Positions 54,483 through 64,000 of a stretch of 64,000 nucleotides of DNA are shown in pieces (the stretch's first letter is position 1; each line of letters begins with the position of its first letter). The DNA comes from Pseudomonadales bacterium (lineage in GTDB: Bacteria > Pseudomonadota > Gammaproteobacteria > Pseudomonadales > Azotimanducaceae). A model generated the notes under the pieces. It was not told the origin of the DNA and did no database searches. It worked only from the letters and a program-made list of their open reading frames with translations. The position numbers were made by a program, and so were the translations under genes. Location of the stretch: positions 279,822-343,821 of the forward strand of contig JAQXDL010000010.1 of NCBI GenBank assembly GCA_029251375.1. The letters run 5' to 3'.

Positions 54483-55748
54483 ATGTCACCAACATCCACT
54501 ATCGCCTCATCCGGGTCGTCAAGCGAGCCCGCAGTAAGCAACCCAGAATCTAGATATCGCTGGTTATTACTGTTCGGCGTCTGGCTTTTGTACGCTGCAT
54601 TTGGTCTTGCTGCGACAAGTCTTGCGCCATTAGTTGGCTACATCAAAGAAGACATGACCCTAAGCCACAGCCAGATGGGGACTATTCTTGGTATTTGGCA
54701 GCTGGTGTACATCGGCTCCGCGATACCCTGCGGTATTTTGCTCGACAAACTTGGCAGCCGCTGGGGCTTAACCATCGGCGGCATCATTATTGCGCTTTCT
54801 CTGCTGACACGAGGGTTATCAGACAACTACGTACAACTACTGGCGGCGGTGATGATCTTTGGCATTGGTGGTCCAATCATCTCAGCAGGCGCGCCCAAGG
54901 TCGTAACGGCTCGATTCACAGGATCCGATAGAGGCCTAGCAATGGGGATCTATATGACAGGACCTGGAATCGGCGGCATCATTAGTCTCACGTTGACTCA
55001 CTCAACCTTACTACCCGCCCTTGAAGATTCTTGGCGTAACATCATGTTCCTGTGGGCGGGGCTGAGCCTCGTGGCATCCTTGCTCTGGCTTTTAATTTCA
55101 TCCCACCCCAGTGCGGAACAAGCAGCCTCTGAGATACCCAGTGGCGCAGGTAGTGGCGGTCAGCTGGCAGCATTCAAAACGATTCTGCGTGAGCCTGCGG
55201 TTATTTTAGTGCTGCTGATGAGCGTCGGCGTCTTCTTGTTTAATCATGGGTTGAATAACTGGCTACCGGAATTGCTGCGCAATGATGGGATGAGCTTTAT
55301 AGAGGCCGGTTACTGGGCTGCTATTCCCACCGTTATCGGCATTATAGGGTCACTCTTAATCCCCAGACTCGCAACACCCGGGCGGCGCTTTAATATCTTG
55401 ATTGGCCTGAGCGCCTGTGCGGCAGCGGCAAGCCTGCTGCTACATTTTCAAGAGGGTCCGCTATTGTTTTCTGGGCTTTTACTGCAGGGTATCGCTCGGT
55501 CTTCGCTCATGACAGTGTTAATTCTGACACTAGTAGAGCTGCCAGCTATCGGCGAACGTTACGCGGGTTTAGCCAGCGGTTTCTTTTTCTCTGCAGCAGA
55601 GGTTGGCGGTGTGCTAGGACCGGTCACGTTGGGGCTTTTATATGACGCAACAGGCAACTTCGATACCGGTCTTTACTTTCTCACAGCGGTTGCTGTCGCA
55701 ACCGGCTTAGGCGGCGTTAAGCTAAAACAGCTTGCAAGGCAGCGCTAG
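54483..55748 (+). CDS. MFS transporter
   Basis: A 421-residue, 12-helix carrier. After a polar N-terminus of about 25 residues, WLLLFGVWLLYAAFGLAATSLAPLVGYI starts helix 1, and the loop 2-3 motif is GILLDKLGSRWGLTIGG. Helix 5 contains TGPGIGGIISL. The pattern resembles CynX/NarK-like anion or cyanate carriers only loosely. A plus-strand terminator-like hairpin lies about 200 bases downstream. Confidence 0.88.
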   Translation: MSPTSTIASSGSSSEPAVSNPESRYRWLLLFGVWLLYAAFGLAATSLAPLVGYIKEDMTLSHSQMGTILGIWQLVYIGSAIPCGILLDKLGSRWGLTIGGIIIALSLLTRGLSDNYVQLLAAVMIFGIGGPIISAGAPKVVTARFTGSDRGLAMGIYMTGPGIGGIISLTLTHSTLLPALEDSWRNIMFLWAGLSLVASLLWLLISSHPSAEQAASEIPSGAGSGGQLAAFKTILREPAVILVLLMSVGVFLFNHGLNNWLPELLRNDGMSFIEAGYWAAIPTVIGIIGSLLIPRLATPGRRFNILIGLSACAAAASLLLHFQEGPLLFSGLLLQGIARSSLMTVLILTLVELPAIGERYAGLASGFFFSAAEVGGVLGPVTLGLLYDATGNFDTGLYFLTAVAVATGLGGVKLKQLARQR

Positions 55749-55930
55749 TAACGACTTTGCCGATTCCGAGGCTTCGCTAGGAATACAAAGGGCAATGCGA
55801 ACGGACCGAATAATGCCCCCAGAACCACCCATAATCGGGTATTAATACCTTTTTTCTTAGCGACTGAAAAACAAACTCCGGCACACACAATAGTGATGCC
55901 CACTAATACATAACTTGTGATGGGTAACAT
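55745..55930 (-). CDS. Small two-helix membrane protein
   Basis: A 61-residue product with helices at about 5-25 and 33-52, a KKKG turn between and a basic tail (KPRNRQSRY). The second helix reads LWVVLGALFGPFALPFVFLAKPR, as in small PLDc_N/phospholipase-like tails of membrane proteins. The stop overlaps the MFS stop by four bases on the opposite strand. Function unknown. Confidence 0.6.
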   Translation of the reverse strand: MLPITSYVLVGITIVCAGVCFSVAKKKGINTRLWVVLGALFGPFALPFVFLAKPRNRQSRY

Positions 55931-55950
55931 CGGTTTTTTCCTGCACCCTT

Positions 55951-55987
55951 GCGCAACTTTTGTTGCGCTTTTGCTGTTTTTTTGTGC
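55951..55987 (+). terminator. Plus-strand terminator-like hairpin
   Basis: GCGCAAC and GTTGCGC pair around a TTTT loop, followed by TTTT and a T-run to 55983. It would end transcription from the MFS gene after crossing the antisense small gene. Confidence 0.6.
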
Positions 55988-56094
55988 TTTTTTTTGTGCT
56001 TTTTTTGAGCTCGAAGTTATTTTGCTATCCCAGTTTGATACCTACTCACCCTAGGTAGGTTTTCTGGTTTATCACGATAGGCCGACGCGCAGGC

Positions 56095-57606
56095 TTAGTC
56101 CTCGACCACTTCTTTGTAACTATTTGATTCAAGATCATCAAGCGGGAAAATTGGCCGCCGCACGTTTTTGAAGTCCAACTGAGAATAGTCTGATGTGCAA
56201 ACCCCGACGCCTGCACACTCAACGATCTCTTTTGCGATGGACCGATAGGTCGCACGGTAATGAATACGACTCTTCAACATGAGGTAGGTTTTATGCAGCG
56301 GGTCTATGCCTAAACTGGAGAAACAACCCAGATCGTAAGGCTCAACATGCCGCGATATCACAATGATCTGCACCTTACCAGTATCTAATACAACGGTCGT
56401 ACCCATGTTCATGGTTGAGCCTGTGCTCATCGGCCCCTTTATCGTGAAACGGCCATCAGATATTGTTTTGACATTACCGGTCACCTGCAACGGTTCGGAC
56501 TGGACATCTAACGCATCCATCTGAAATTTGGCACCCAGAGTTACCGTAACCGTGTTGCCAACCCCGGCTGCCGCCATCAGATCTACCGCCTGCGGATCAT
56601 AGATGCCAAATGCGGCAACATCCTGCAGACCTTGATTCAATATTTCACGCAATACCTCGGTCGTATCCATCGTTCCGCCGGAGGCAGTGTTATCATAATG
56701 ATCTAAGAGAATGACAGGCCCGTCACCTGATTTTTCAGCAGCGGCCTGGCCAGCAGCTATTGAGTCTTGCAGGGGCACGGGTTCATAAACAAACTTTTTG
56801 CGCTCCGCCCAAGCCATCTCAAGTAACTCATCCACAATTTCTTTCGCCTTAACCTTATCGTTATCAGTGACAACAACAACACTCAAGCCTGCGTTGTAAA
56901 TATCCGCATGGGGAAAACCGGTGAACAGGCTCACCAGCAATGCGCCGTCTTGCTCGAGCTCGACACACCGCGCTTGCAACTCTTTGTTGGGGAAGTCATC
57001 CGTGCCCTGGCGCATGACGTGAGGTAACATTCTGGCATTGCCTGACGCCATTACAGGTGTCACACCTCCGGCGAGAGATTGAAACAACACCTTGCCCACT
57101 CTTTGTCCCGTTTCGTACATATCGACATGCGGATAGGTATGAAAACCGGCGATGACAGTTGCATTGTCGACCATGGCGGGATAAAGATTGGTATGCATAT
57201 CAAGGCCAACCGCAATCGGAATGTTAGGATTTTCGTCCCGTAACCGTTTCAACAGTGCGCCTTCGCCGTCCTCAATAGATTGCGTCACCATTGCGCCATG
57301 AAGTTCTAGTAGAATCGCGTCACAGCCTTTCGCATCAGCACAAATTGTATCGGTTATATATCGATAGGCGTCTTCCAGAACAGGTCCGGACGGCGGCGCG
57401 CTTGCTGCTATAGATGTCTTAACGCTAGCGCCGGCCTGTTCAGCAGCATCTAACAAACCTGCCATAGTCGTGCCCGTACCACGAATCATATTCAGCGCTG
57501 CATCACCCTGCAGAGGCTGCCTGCCTCCACCAAATCTTGTGATATCGGTAGGTACCGGCGAAAAAGTATTTGTCTCATGACTCATCATCGCTAACAACAC
57601 TTTCAT
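56095..57606 (-). CDS. M81 family metallopeptidase (MlrC-like)
   Basis: 503 residues from ATG at 57606 with AGGAG 7 bases upstream. VLLAMMSHETNTFSPVPTD is the family's start and contains the metal His; later come LELHGAMVT, VGLDMHTNLY, FHTYPHVDMYETG and LLDHYDNTASGGTMD. MlrC cleaves the linear product of microcystin degradation; environmental homologues are common, and substrates are mostly unknown. Confidence 0.88.
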   Translation of the reverse strand: MKVLLAMMSHETNTFSPVPTDITRFGGGRQPLQGDAALNMIRGTGTTMAGLLDAAEQAGASVKTSIAASAPPSGPVLEDAYRYITDTICADAKGCDAILLELHGAMVTQSIEDGEGALLKRLRDENPNIPIAVGLDMHTNLYPAMVDNATVIAGFHTYPHVDMYETGQRVGKVLFQSLAGGVTPVMASGNARMLPHVMRQGTDDFPNKELQARCVELEQDGALLVSLFTGFPHADIYNAGLSVVVVTDNDKVKAKEIVDELLEMAWAERKKFVYEPVPLQDSIAAGQAAAEKSGDGPVILLDHYDNTASGGTMDTTEVLREILNQGLQDVAAFGIYDPQAVDLMAAAGVGNTVTVTLGAKFQMDALDVQSEPLQVTGNVKTISDGRFTIKGPMSTGSTMNMGTTVVLDTGKVQIIVISRHVEPYDLGCFSSLGIDPLHKTYLMLKSRIHYRATYRSIAKEIVECAGVGVCTSDYSQLDFKNVRRPIFPLDDLESNSYKEVVED

Positions 57607-57666
57607 ATTGGTGCTCCTGTAGAGGTTTGGTTTCATCAAAACTTAGAAACCCTTGGCGATCAAAAC

Positions 57667-58173
57667 TTATTCAGTGAAGTTGATATCCGGATCCTGATAG
57701 TAGCGTTGATGCCATATACCTTCGCCCTTCTCTGTTTCAAGGGGCATGCGCCAACTGCGAACATTTGCTGAGGGCAACGCGACTCGATACAAACCGCGTG
57801 GCTCATTGATGGTGTTTCGAATGTATTCTTCTGCGCCCTGCTTTGGCAAATAGCGCTCTGCAATTTCGCGGTAGGTATCTCGCCACGCCTCATCATGACC
57901 CACATCGTGGACAAGTTCTGCTAAGCCTTCAACCAATACCTTGCGATAAGGTAGTCGTGCCTCGTCGATACAAAGCGCAGCGCGACTATCCGCACGAAGA
58001 CATGCGAACCACTCGGACCTTTGGCGTGGCGTGAAATAAATATTATCCTGTTTGTGGAGATACCAAATCGGCGTTACCAACGGGCTACCGTCCTGACGCG
58101 TTACTGCCAGCCGAAGAATAACACCTCGTTCGTTTAGAAATTCCGTCTGTTCTTGTCGTGATAATTTTGGCAT
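57667..58173 (-). CDS. Pyridoxamine 5'-phosphate oxidase-like (PPOX/F420) protein
   Basis: A 168-residue split-barrel flavin-fold protein: RLAVTRQDGSPLVTPIWYLHKQDNIYFTPRQRSEWFACL is the FMN-binding pattern, followed by RAALCIDEARLPYRKVLVEGLAEL. Such proteins are FMN- or F420-dependent reductases, or haem-utilisation enzymes. No specific member assigned. The M81 peptidase follows downstream on the same strand. Confidence 0.85.
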   Translation of the reverse strand: MPKLSRQEQTEFLNERGVILRLAVTRQDGSPLVTPIWYLHKQDNIYFTPRQRSEWFACLRADSRAALCIDEARLPYRKVLVEGLAELVHDVGHDEAWRDTYREIAERYLPKQGAEEYIRNTINEPRGLYRVALPSANVRSWRMPLETEKGEGIWHQRYYQDPDINFTE

Positions 58174-58269
58174 GTTTCAGCTTCGGTCACTGTTAGATTT
58201 GCGATCATAGTACATGTGGCCATGCCGCTAAAAGACGATGTTTAATAGGTCGCTCGAAAAAAAGGCAAA

Positions 58270-58301
58270 AAAAAGGCGCGTTCCGAAGAACACGCCTTTT
58301 T
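58270..58301 (-). terminator. Terminator of the cold-shock gene
   Basis: GGCG(C)GTTC and GAAC(A)CGCC form a 9-position stem with one mismatch (58275-58296), loop CGAA, flanked by A-runs on the left and T-runs on the right, so it can work in both directions. It lies 70 bases beyond the cold-shock stop. Confidence 0.75.
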
Positions 58302-58368
58302 AATTTCTTGATTTCTTACGCTATAAGGACATCCCTAAAGACGCACACAACGAAGACTCAAGCATTAC

Positions 58369-58578
58369 TTATAGAGCAGTAATGTTTTCAGCTTGTGGTC
58401 CCTTTTGGCCTTGGCCAACAGTGAACTCAACTTTTTGGCCTTCGACCAAAGTCTTGAAACCGTCGCTAACGATTGCACTGAAGTGTGCAAAAACGTCTGG
58501 ACCATTTTCTTGCTCAATAAAACCAAAACCTTTTGATTCATCGAACCACTTAACTGTTCCTGTAACTGTATTTGACAT
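58369..58578 (-). CDS. Cold-shock protein (CspA family)
   Basis: A 69-residue protein from ATG at 58578 (AGGAT about 8 bases upstream). It has both RNA-binding motifs: [12 protein letters not shown] (RNP1 region, residues about 10-21) and DVFAHFSAI (RNP2). Ends [14 protein letters not shown], as in Csp proteins. These bind RNA/DNA as chaperones. A sigma70 promoter upstream gives a 5' leader of about 140 bases, as for cold-inducible csp genes. Confidence 0.93.
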   Translation of the reverse strand: MSNTVTGTVKWFDESKGFGFIEQENGPDVFAHFSAIVSDGFKTLVEGQKVEFTVGQGQKGPQAENITAL

Positions 58579-58723
58579 AACTAATATCCTAAAATAATAA
58601 AATTTGCCCTTGGGCATTTAGTAGCGGAAAAATTGACTTGTACTTAAGAACTTCAGGACGGTGCGTTATGAACGGAACGAAGTGGAGCAAATAAACAGTA
58701 GACTTTCTTTCTAGCTATCGCGC

Positions 58724-58751
58724 ATTCTAGGCGGATTCAATCCAATGTCAA
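58724..58751 (-). promoter_or_regulatory. Sigma70 promoter of the cold-shock gene
   Basis: On the minus strand TTGACA (58746-58751), a 16-base spacer and TAGAAT (58724-58729). Transcription would start near 58717, giving a long untranslated leader of about 140 bases ahead of the coding region, as in cspA. Confidence 0.65.
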
Positions 58752-59017
58752 CAAAAATACCGCATAATAAAACCGTTACCTCAGGCTTTTAGGCCTCTAC
58801 AGCCCATAGGTCGGGCTTTAGCCATCATTACAGGTTGTCCAAAAAAGGCACGAGATCGAGCCGTGAACGCCCAAACAATGGGTAAAACCGCCTATAAATC
58901 GACTAATTTTTGACAATTTCGATAGCAAACCACGCTTTGAAAGCTCGACCTGAAGAGACTTTCGACTTATAGTGCGCGCCCGTTAAGTATGTCTTTGTAA
59001 AACTTCAGGAAATTCCC

Positions 59018-60625
59018 TTGATTACTACCGCAAATGTCACCATGCAATTCGGCTCTAAGCCGCTTTTTGAAAATATCTCTGTCAAGTTTGGCGAAGGCAA
59101 CCGATACGGCCTGATTGGCGCAAACGGCTGCGGAAAATCGACGTTTATGAAGATTTTGACCGGCGAGCTCACCGCAACATCGGGAAATGTCTCTATCTCG
59201 CCCAACACCCGTCTTGGCGTCCTAAGTCAGGATCAGTTTGCTTTTGAAGAATTTAGTGTTGTCGATACTGTCATTATGGGCCACAAAGAACTGTGGGAAA
59301 TTAAGCAGGAAAGAGATCGAATTTACGGCCTTGCCGAGATGTCAGAAGATGAGGGCATGAAGGTCGCTGATCTCGAAGTTCAGTTTGCAGAGTTAGATGG
59401 CTACAGTGCTGAAAGCCGCGCCGAAGAAATATTAATGGGCGCCGGCATCGAACAATCACTGCATTACGGTCCCATGAGTGAAGTGGCACCAGGTTGGAAG
59501 TTGCGAGTGCTGCTTGCCCAAGCGCTTTTTTCAGATCCAGATGTGCTGCTACTCGACGAACCAACCAACAACCTCGACATCCACACTATTAAGTGGCTTG
59601 AAGATATTCTGAATGATCGTCAGAGCACCATCATCATTATCTCTCACGACCGTCACTTCTTAAACTCTGTCTGCACGCACATGGCAGACATTGACTATGG
59701 TGCGCTTGTCGTCTATCCGGGCAATTACGATGACTTTATGATCGCTTCGACGCAAGCACGCGAACGCCTGCAGTCTCAGAACGCAAAGAAGAAAGCGCAA
59801 ATATCTGAACTACAGCAGTTTGTTAGCCGCTTCTCGGCAAATGCATCAAAAGCAAAGCAAGCCACTTCTCGTGCTCGACAACTCGAGAAAATTGAACTCC
59901 ATGAAATCAAACCTTCAAGCAGAGTAAGCCCCTACATACGATTCAATCAGGAAAAGCCACTGCATCGGCTTGCCGTGACCATCGAAGATCTGGGTCACAG
60001 TTTCGATAATGAAGATCTGTTTCATAAGGGTAATTTGATTATTGAAGCGGGTACACGACTGGCTGTCATTGGTGAAAATGGCGTGGGCAAATCGACTTTC
60101 CTACGATGCCTCGTCGACGACTTGGCAGCAAAAGAAGGCACCGTTAAGTGGGCAGAAAATGCTAGCCTTGGGTATTGCCCGCAGGACACCGGCGCTGTAT
60201 TCAATACGGGCAAAAATCTGTTTGAATGGATGAGCACGTGGCAGAAGCCTGAGCACGATGATCAAATTGTTCGCGCCACCTTAGGTCGCCTGCTTTTCTC
60301 AACGGAAGACTTCGATAAGAAAACGGAAGTTTGCTCCGGTGGCGAGAAGAACCGCTTGCTGTTTGGAAAGCTTATTATGTCCGAAACCAATGTATTGTTA
60401 ATGGACGAGCCTACCAATCACTTGGACATGGAATCGATTGAATCATTGAACCTTGCGCTCGACAATTTCGAAGGTACGATCATCTTCGTCAGTCACGATA
60501 GAGAGTTTGTATCGTCCCTTGCAACAAGGATATTGGAAATCAAAGATCACAAGTTGATCGATTTCCAAGGCACCTACGACGAGTATCTAGCAAGTATGGA
60601 AAATTCAAAGTCTTCCTACGGTTAA
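59018..60625 (+). CDS. ybiT: ABC-F ribosome-associated ATPase, YbiT type
   Basis: A 535-residue ABC-F protein with TTG start after AGGA; the N-terminus [20 protein letters not shown] is nearly that of E. coli YbiT. Two ATPase domains: Walker [10 protein letters not shown] (about 35) and GENGVGKST (about 353), Walker [11 protein letters not shown] and [10 protein letters not shown], signature in the second domain [10 protein letters not shown] coiled-coil linker lies between. ABC-F proteins act in translation, at the E-site, and some confer antibiotic resistance. Confidence 0.93.
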   Translation: MITTANVTMQFGSKPLFENISVKFGEGNRYGLIGANGCGKSTFMKILTGELTATSGNVSISPNTRLGVLSQDQFAFEEFSVVDTVIMGHKELWEIKQERDRIYGLAEMSEDEGMKVADLEVQFAELDGYSAESRAEEILMGAGIEQSLHYGPMSEVAPGWKLRVLLAQALFSDPDVLLLDEPTNNLDIHTIKWLEDILNDRQSTIIIISHDRHFLNSVCTHMADIDYGALVVYPGNYDDFMIASTQARERLQSQNAKKKAQISELQQFVSRFSANASKAKQATSRARQLEKIELHEIKPSSRVSPYIRFNQEKPLHRLAVTIEDLGHSFDNEDLFHKGNLIIEAGTRLAVIGENGVGKSTFLRCLVDDLAAKEGTVKWAENASLGYCPQDTGAVFNTGKNLFEWMSTWQKPEHDDQIVRATLGRLLFSTEDFDKKTEVCSGGEKNRLLFGKLIMSETNVLLMDEPTNHLDMESIESLNLALDNFEGTIIFVSHDREFVSSLATRILEIKDHKLIDFQGTYDEYLASMENSKSSYG

Positions 60626-60703
60626 AGTACTGCGTAGTATGTAAGTAATCACCAACAAGCTAGAGCCGCCGTCTTTATGAGCGGCCTTCAGCATTCTCGT
60701 TCG

Positions 60704-61720
60704 TTACCCCATCGGGTAGCGGATATCCCGAGATACGACATCAATCGCATTCATCACATCGTCATCAAGCACTAAATCTGCTGCCGCAAAAATATCCGTC
60801 AACTGATCTGGGTGCGTTGCGCCAACAATGGTCGAGGCCACAAAATCATGCTGCTTGCTCCAGGCCGTCGCCAACGTGACGGGCGCAATACCTGCCTGCT
60901 CGGCAATTGTCATGAACCTTTCTGTTGATGCAAGGGATGCATCATTCACAAAGCGACGCGCCATCGCGGCCTGGCGCGCCCCAACATTCATGTACTTGGT
61001 AAACCTGGCACCCTCGGGTAGCGCGCCATCATTGTATTTACCTGAAAGGACACCACCGGCTAACGGCGAATAAGGAATCAAACTGACTTGCTCTTGCCGG
61101 CAAGCTTGCGCCAATTCATCTTCGAAACGGCGATTGTTTAAACTAAAGTTATTTTGGATGGTCTCGTATCGACTTAGGCCATGCATTTCAGACACCATTG
61201 AAGCTTTTGTCACGCCCCAACAGGTTTCGTTACTCGAGCCGAGCACCCTCACCTTACCTGCTTGCACAAGATCATCAAGCGCACCAAGAATCTCCAAATA
61301 GGGCGTATCGTGATCAGGCCAATGGGTTTGATAAAGATCAATATAGTCCGTTTGCAATTTTTTCAAGCTAACTTCAACCGCGCGAATGATGTTGTGTCGA
61401 TCAAGAGCGGTCTTACCATCTCGAACGGCCGCCTTAATCCAGCCATGACTTGGTCCGGAGACTTTCGTCGCAATGATCAACGAGTCCCTTGATTTTGTTT
61501 TCATCCAGCGGCCAACAATCTCTTCCGTTAAGCCGGCGTATTTTGCATCAGGCGGTACAGGGTAGTTTTCTGCCGTGTCAAAGAAGTCGATGCCAGCGTC
61601 AAAACTACGATCCAAAATCTCAAAGGCTGTTTTCTCGTCTGCGCCGGTACCAAACGTCATGGTGCCCATACATATTTCCGATACAGCTATACCGCTGCGA
61701 CCTAGTCTGTTTGTCTTCAC
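60704..61720 (-). CDS. tas: Aldo/keto reductase, Tas-like
   Basis: A 338-residue AKR with the Tas pattern: [35 protein letters not shown] (catalytic Asp and Tyr), [13 protein letters not shown] (catalytic Lys) and [14 protein letters not shown] (His). The NADPH part is [11 protein letters not shown]. coli Tas is an NADPH-dependent aldo/keto reductase. It trails the deaminase and amidase genes on the same strand. Confidence 0.88.
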   Translation of the reverse strand: MKTNRLGRSGIAVSEICMGTMTFGTGADEKTAFEILDRSFDAGIDFFDTAENYPVPPDAKYAGLTEEIVGRWMKTKSRDSLIIATKVSGPSHGWIKAAVRDGKTALDRHNIIRAVEVSLKKLQTDYIDLYQTHWPDHDTPYLEILGALDDLVQAGKVRVLGSSNETCWGVTKASMVSEMHGLSRYETIQNNFSLNNRRFEDELAQACRQEQVSLIPYSPLAGGVLSGKYNDGALPEGARFTKYMNVGARQAAMARRFVNDASLASTERFMTIAEQAGIAPVTLATAWSKQHDFVASTIVGATHPDQLTDIFAAADLVLDDDVMNAIDVVSRDIRYPMG

Positions 61721-61796
61721 AAGATTACCTTCTACAAAAAATGACTTTGATAGTGAAAAGTGGCTTAGCTGAATATAACGTGAAAGCTATCATTGC

Positions 61797-62255
61797 CTAC
61801 CAGTAGCTTTTATGGACGGCTGCACCCTGGCTTTCAAGAATGGGACCGACGACTTCAATATCCCTTTCGCCGCGAGCGATAATCTCACGACAAGGTATCG
61901 TGAACGAGTCGCCAGCAATCTCCCCAAGCAATGCAGCTGAACAACCAAATACGACACGACTAACTGTACTCCAATAAATAGCACCGGTACACATGGCGCA
62001 TGGCTCTGTGCTTGTATATAGCGTCAGCTCTGCCATTTTCTCTGCGCCGAGCTGCTTGCTAGCCTTACGCAACAATTCCATCTCAGCATGACGGGTTACG
62101 TCATTATTAGTGTGCACCGTATTCATCGATTCAATAACAATATCCTGTCTGGTTGGGCCAGATGCTAACAAAGCACCGAAGGGGTGGTTACCATTTTCTA
62201 CTGCTGCTATTGCTAGCTCATAGGCACGCTGAATAAGTATTTCATGTTCTGACAC
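61797..62255 (-). CDS. Zinc nucleoside deaminase (guanine/cytosine deaminase family)
   Basis: A 152-residue deaminase with zinc ligands His-Ala-Glu in VTRHAEMELLRKA and Pro-Cys-x2-Cys in STEPCAMCTGAIYWS. The opening HEILIQRAYELAIAAVENGNHPFGALLA is typical of guanine-deaminase/TadA-type proteins. It could deaminate guanine or another base; TadA is less likely at this size and without the tRNA-binding tail. The amidase gene lies 41 bases upstream. Confidence 0.86.
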   Translation of the reverse strand: MSEHEILIQRAYELAIAAVENGNHPFGALLASGPTRQDIVIESMNTVHTNNDVTRHAEMELLRKASKQLGAEKMAELTLYTSTEPCAMCTGAIYWSTVSRVVFGCSAALLGEIAGDSFTIPCREIIARGERDIEVVGPILESQGAAVHKSYW

Positions 62256-62296
62256 GTAAGCTTCTCGACTAAATATTCTTAATGAGTTTGAGCGAC

Positions 62297-63754
62297 CTAA
62301 AAAATGTCATCTGCGGGATAAGCATCGAACCAGTTATTACTGTCCTGATAGGCTAGTGCGAATTCGAGCAGTTCACGGTCTTTACCAATCGGTGCAATGA
62401 ATTGGATTCCCATGGCTCGCTTCGCATTACCGTCTTTACCGCCATCGGAAGCAGTAGAATCATCAAAACCAGCAGGCAAGGAGATCACCGGGCAGCCGCT
62501 TAAAGTTGCTCCAATTGTTACCTCCATCCAGCGATGATACGTATCCATCGTCCTGCCGCCAACGCTTGTCGGCCAATGCTGATCCAAGGAGAAAGGAAAA
62601 GCCTGCGCCGACGGTAACGCTAAAATATCGTATTTGACAAACGCTTCATTCAGCACGCGAAACCAATTAGAGCGATTAACGCCGGCATCGTAAACGTCGG
62701 CTGCAGTGACATTCGCAGCTTGTTCAATTTCCCAGATAAGTTCCGACTTAAGTTGTCGGCGATGATTCTCGTTGGCGTATAGGCCGCGCCGAGAGTTCGC
62801 AACCAACCAATGCCGCAGCGTTAGCCAAGTTTTCCATAAACTATCGTAATCAAAGGGAATACGTATCGCCTCGACTCGACCGCCTGCTGCAGCAGTTTGC
62901 TCTAAGGCTTTTTCGCACAAAGATATTACGCCCGGATCAAAGGCGAGGTGGCCATCGTAGCTGCCCAACCAGCCGATACGTACATCTGACAGGTCAGCTT
63001 TTTTGTACTGAGATAATGATGCAGGTGCCGGTTGCTGACTCAGCGGTGAGCCAGCATCGGCGCCGGCCATCGTCTCAAATAGACAGATAACATCTTCGAC
63101 GGTTCGCCCCATCGGTCCTTCAATCGGCAACTGATCGAAAAATAATTCCTGCTTATCCTTCGGCACACGGCCGAGACTCGGACGAAAACCAACGACATTG
63201 TTGTAAGCCGCAGGGTTTCTCAAAGAGCCCATCATGTCACTGCCATCCGCGACCGGCAGCATACCTGTCGCTAGTGCAACGGCTGCACCACCACTACTGC
63301 CGCCAGCGGTTAGAGAGGCGTCGAATGCATTACCGGTCGCACCGTAGACCGGATTATAACTTTGCGAGCCAAGCCCAAACTCCGGCACGTTTGTTTTACC
63401 AATAAAGATCGCACCTTCAGATCGAATTCGCGACACAAAAACATCATCGGCTTGGGCAACAGTATCGGCAAAGATCGGCGAACCAAAACTGGTGACAAAG
63501 CCTGCCACATTCGAAAGGTCTTTGACTGCGTGGGGCATACCATGAAGCCATCCTTGATAGTGACCTCTAGCCAGATCCGTATCGGCTTTTCTTGCTAAGG
63601 CAATCAGATCGTCACCATCAAGCATCGCAACAATCGCGTTAAGCGTTGGATTGAGTCGATCAATACGATCAACCACGTACGTCATATATTCTTCACAACC
63701 CAACGCTTTGGTTCTGATTTTTTCGGAAACCTTAACCGCGGTCATCATGTCCAT
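62297..63754 (-). CDS. Amidase signature family enzyme
   Basis: A 485-residue amidase. The Lys-Ser-Ser triad appears as Lys78 in HAVKDLSNV, the cis-Ser of GGSSGGA (153-154) and the nucleophile Ser177 in DGSDMMGSLRNPA. GAG ribosome site at 63765 supports the start at 63754. Family members hydrolyse amides, nylon oligomers or amidotransferase substrates; specific substrate unknown. Confidence 0.9.
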   Translation of the reverse strand: MDMMTAVKVSEKIRTKALGCEEYMTYVVDRIDRLNPTLNAIVAMLDGDDLIALARKADTDLARGHYQGWLHGMPHAVKDLSNVAGFVTSFGSPIFADTVAQADDVFVSRIRSEGAIFIGKTNVPEFGLGSQSYNPVYGATGNAFDASLTAGGSSGGAAVALATGMLPVADGSDMMGSLRNPAAYNNVVGFRPSLGRVPKDKQELFFDQLPIEGPMGRTVEDVICLFETMAGADAGSPLSQQPAPASLSQYKKADLSDVRIGWLGSYDGHLAFDPGVISLCEKALEQTAAAGGRVEAIRIPFDYDSLWKTWLTLRHWLVANSRRGLYANENHRRQLKSELIWEIEQAANVTAADVYDAGVNRSNWFRVLNEAFVKYDILALPSAQAFPFSLDQHWPTSVGGRTMDTYHRWMEVTIGATLSGCPVISLPAGFDDSTASDGGKDGNAKRAMGIQFIAPIGKDRELLEFALAYQDSNNWFDAYPADDIF

Positions 63755-63890
63755 CGTCCACCCTCGTTAGTAATGTAAAGCGCATCCTTAAATGGGCGAC
63801 TATGGAAAAATCGCCAGCTGTCACTCCAAGTCGTGTCATGTCAAATTATCAGATGACTAGCTATCGAATGACAAATGGCTAAATGGCAAG

Positions 63891-64000
63891 CTAAGCAAGC
63901 CCAGAAAAACCACCAGGAACAACGTCTAACAAACGCTGCGCCTCAAGCGGCAACGCAAAAATGTCTTCCGGTCGATTAGTCACCATTTGATTTTCAATCG
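63891..64000 (-). CDS. C-terminal end of an unidentified gene (cut by window end)
   Basis: The frame is open from the window edge to a TAG at 63891 and encodes about 36 residues, ending PLEAQRLLDVVPGGFSGLA. The composition looks protein-coding. No family is recognisable from so short a piece. It lies upstream of the amidase on the same strand. Confidence 0.5.
   Translation of the reverse strand, partial: IENQMVTNRPEDIFALPLEAQRLLDVVPGGFSGLA

Noticed and set aside
60664..60690. Hairpin GCCGC...GCGGC after ybiT as terminator
   Set aside because: Long loop and no T-run on either strand.
1..64000. tRNA genes, CRISPR arrays, insertion sequences
   Set aside because: No T-loop consensus in cloverleaf context, no regular repeat-spacer arrays and no transposase-like reading frame were seen by eye; a tRNAscan or IS search would settle this.

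Overview
The window looks like chromosomal DNA of a free-living, probably marine, heterotrophic gammaproteobacterium. The evidence is an E. coli YbiT-type ABC-F protein with a TTG start, a DksA/TraR-like zinc-finger protein, a 69-residue cold-shock protein, tandem type IV pilins, an HAE1-type RND pump, and many acyl-CoA, Rieske, PhyH/TauD and MDR enzymes of the kind marine oligotrophs use on lipids, terpenoids and aromatics. I saw no tRNA, rRNA, CRISPR array, transposase or phage gene. The lineage is inferred from gene style, not from a marker gene.

Layout. 0-4.7 kb: end of a PQQ beta-propeller dehydrogenase, an RDD membrane protein, and an overlapping operon of lipoprotein peptidase plus NatAB-like ABC exporter. 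4.8-11 kb: CoA-transferase, SDR, MHS-type MFS carrier, amidohydrolase and PhyH dioxygenase. 11.3-15.7 kb: RND efflux pair. 15.8-16.4 kb: wreck of a hybrid histidine kinase. 16.6-22.9 kb: MDR reductase, serine hydrolase, enoyl-CoA hydratase, NTF2-like protein, DksA-like protein, phosphopantetheinyl transferase with an Asp-Pro repeat tail, Gfo/Idh/MocA enzyme. 23.0-24.3 kb: two DUF6644-like membrane proteins plus an unlisted 41-residue membrane peptide. 24.6-34.8 kb: MATE pump, epoxide-hydrolase-like protein, TetR, Rieske oxygenase, P-loop kinase, GNAT, MetY, hydrolase, BCCT carrier, quinone oxidoreductase. 34.9-38.5 kb: a minus-strand operon of a 7TMR-DISM sensor, an AhpD-like protein and a small membrane protein. 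39-45.8 kb: M20 peptidase, GNAT, YtoQ, and CoA ligase/enoyl-CoA hydratase genes. 45.9-47.4 kb: pilin cluster. 47.5-64 kb: MDR reductase, acyl-CoA dehydrogenase, NUDIX, TauD, MAPEG, PhoD-like, HEAT-like, MFS, M81 peptidase, PPOX, Csp, YbiT, Tas-like reductase, deaminase, amidase.

The most interesting point is at 35.4-36.4 kb. Two same-frame ORFs separated by one TGA make a single AhpD-like protein if that TGA is read as selenocysteine. The TGA falls exactly on the second cysteine of the AhpD site (Glu, 12 residues, Cys-x2-Sec-x3-His), and a hairpin of bacterial SECIS type follows at once. The gene sits behind a 7TMR-DISM sensor whose kinase half has lost its phospho-acceptor His, N box and GTGLG box. 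A sensor-like membrane pseudokinase, a putative selenoperoxidase and a small membrane protein therefore form one apparent operon.

Signs of gene decay are frequent: a hybrid histidine kinase reduced to three pieces, a VOC/glyoxalase gene with a stop and an internal deletion, and a pilin gene with a one-base frameshift. Short tandem repeats also recur at or near gene ends: 10 bp at 24.43 kb, 12 bp at 21.67 kb, 17 bp at 34.8 kb, 13 bp at 52.55 kb.
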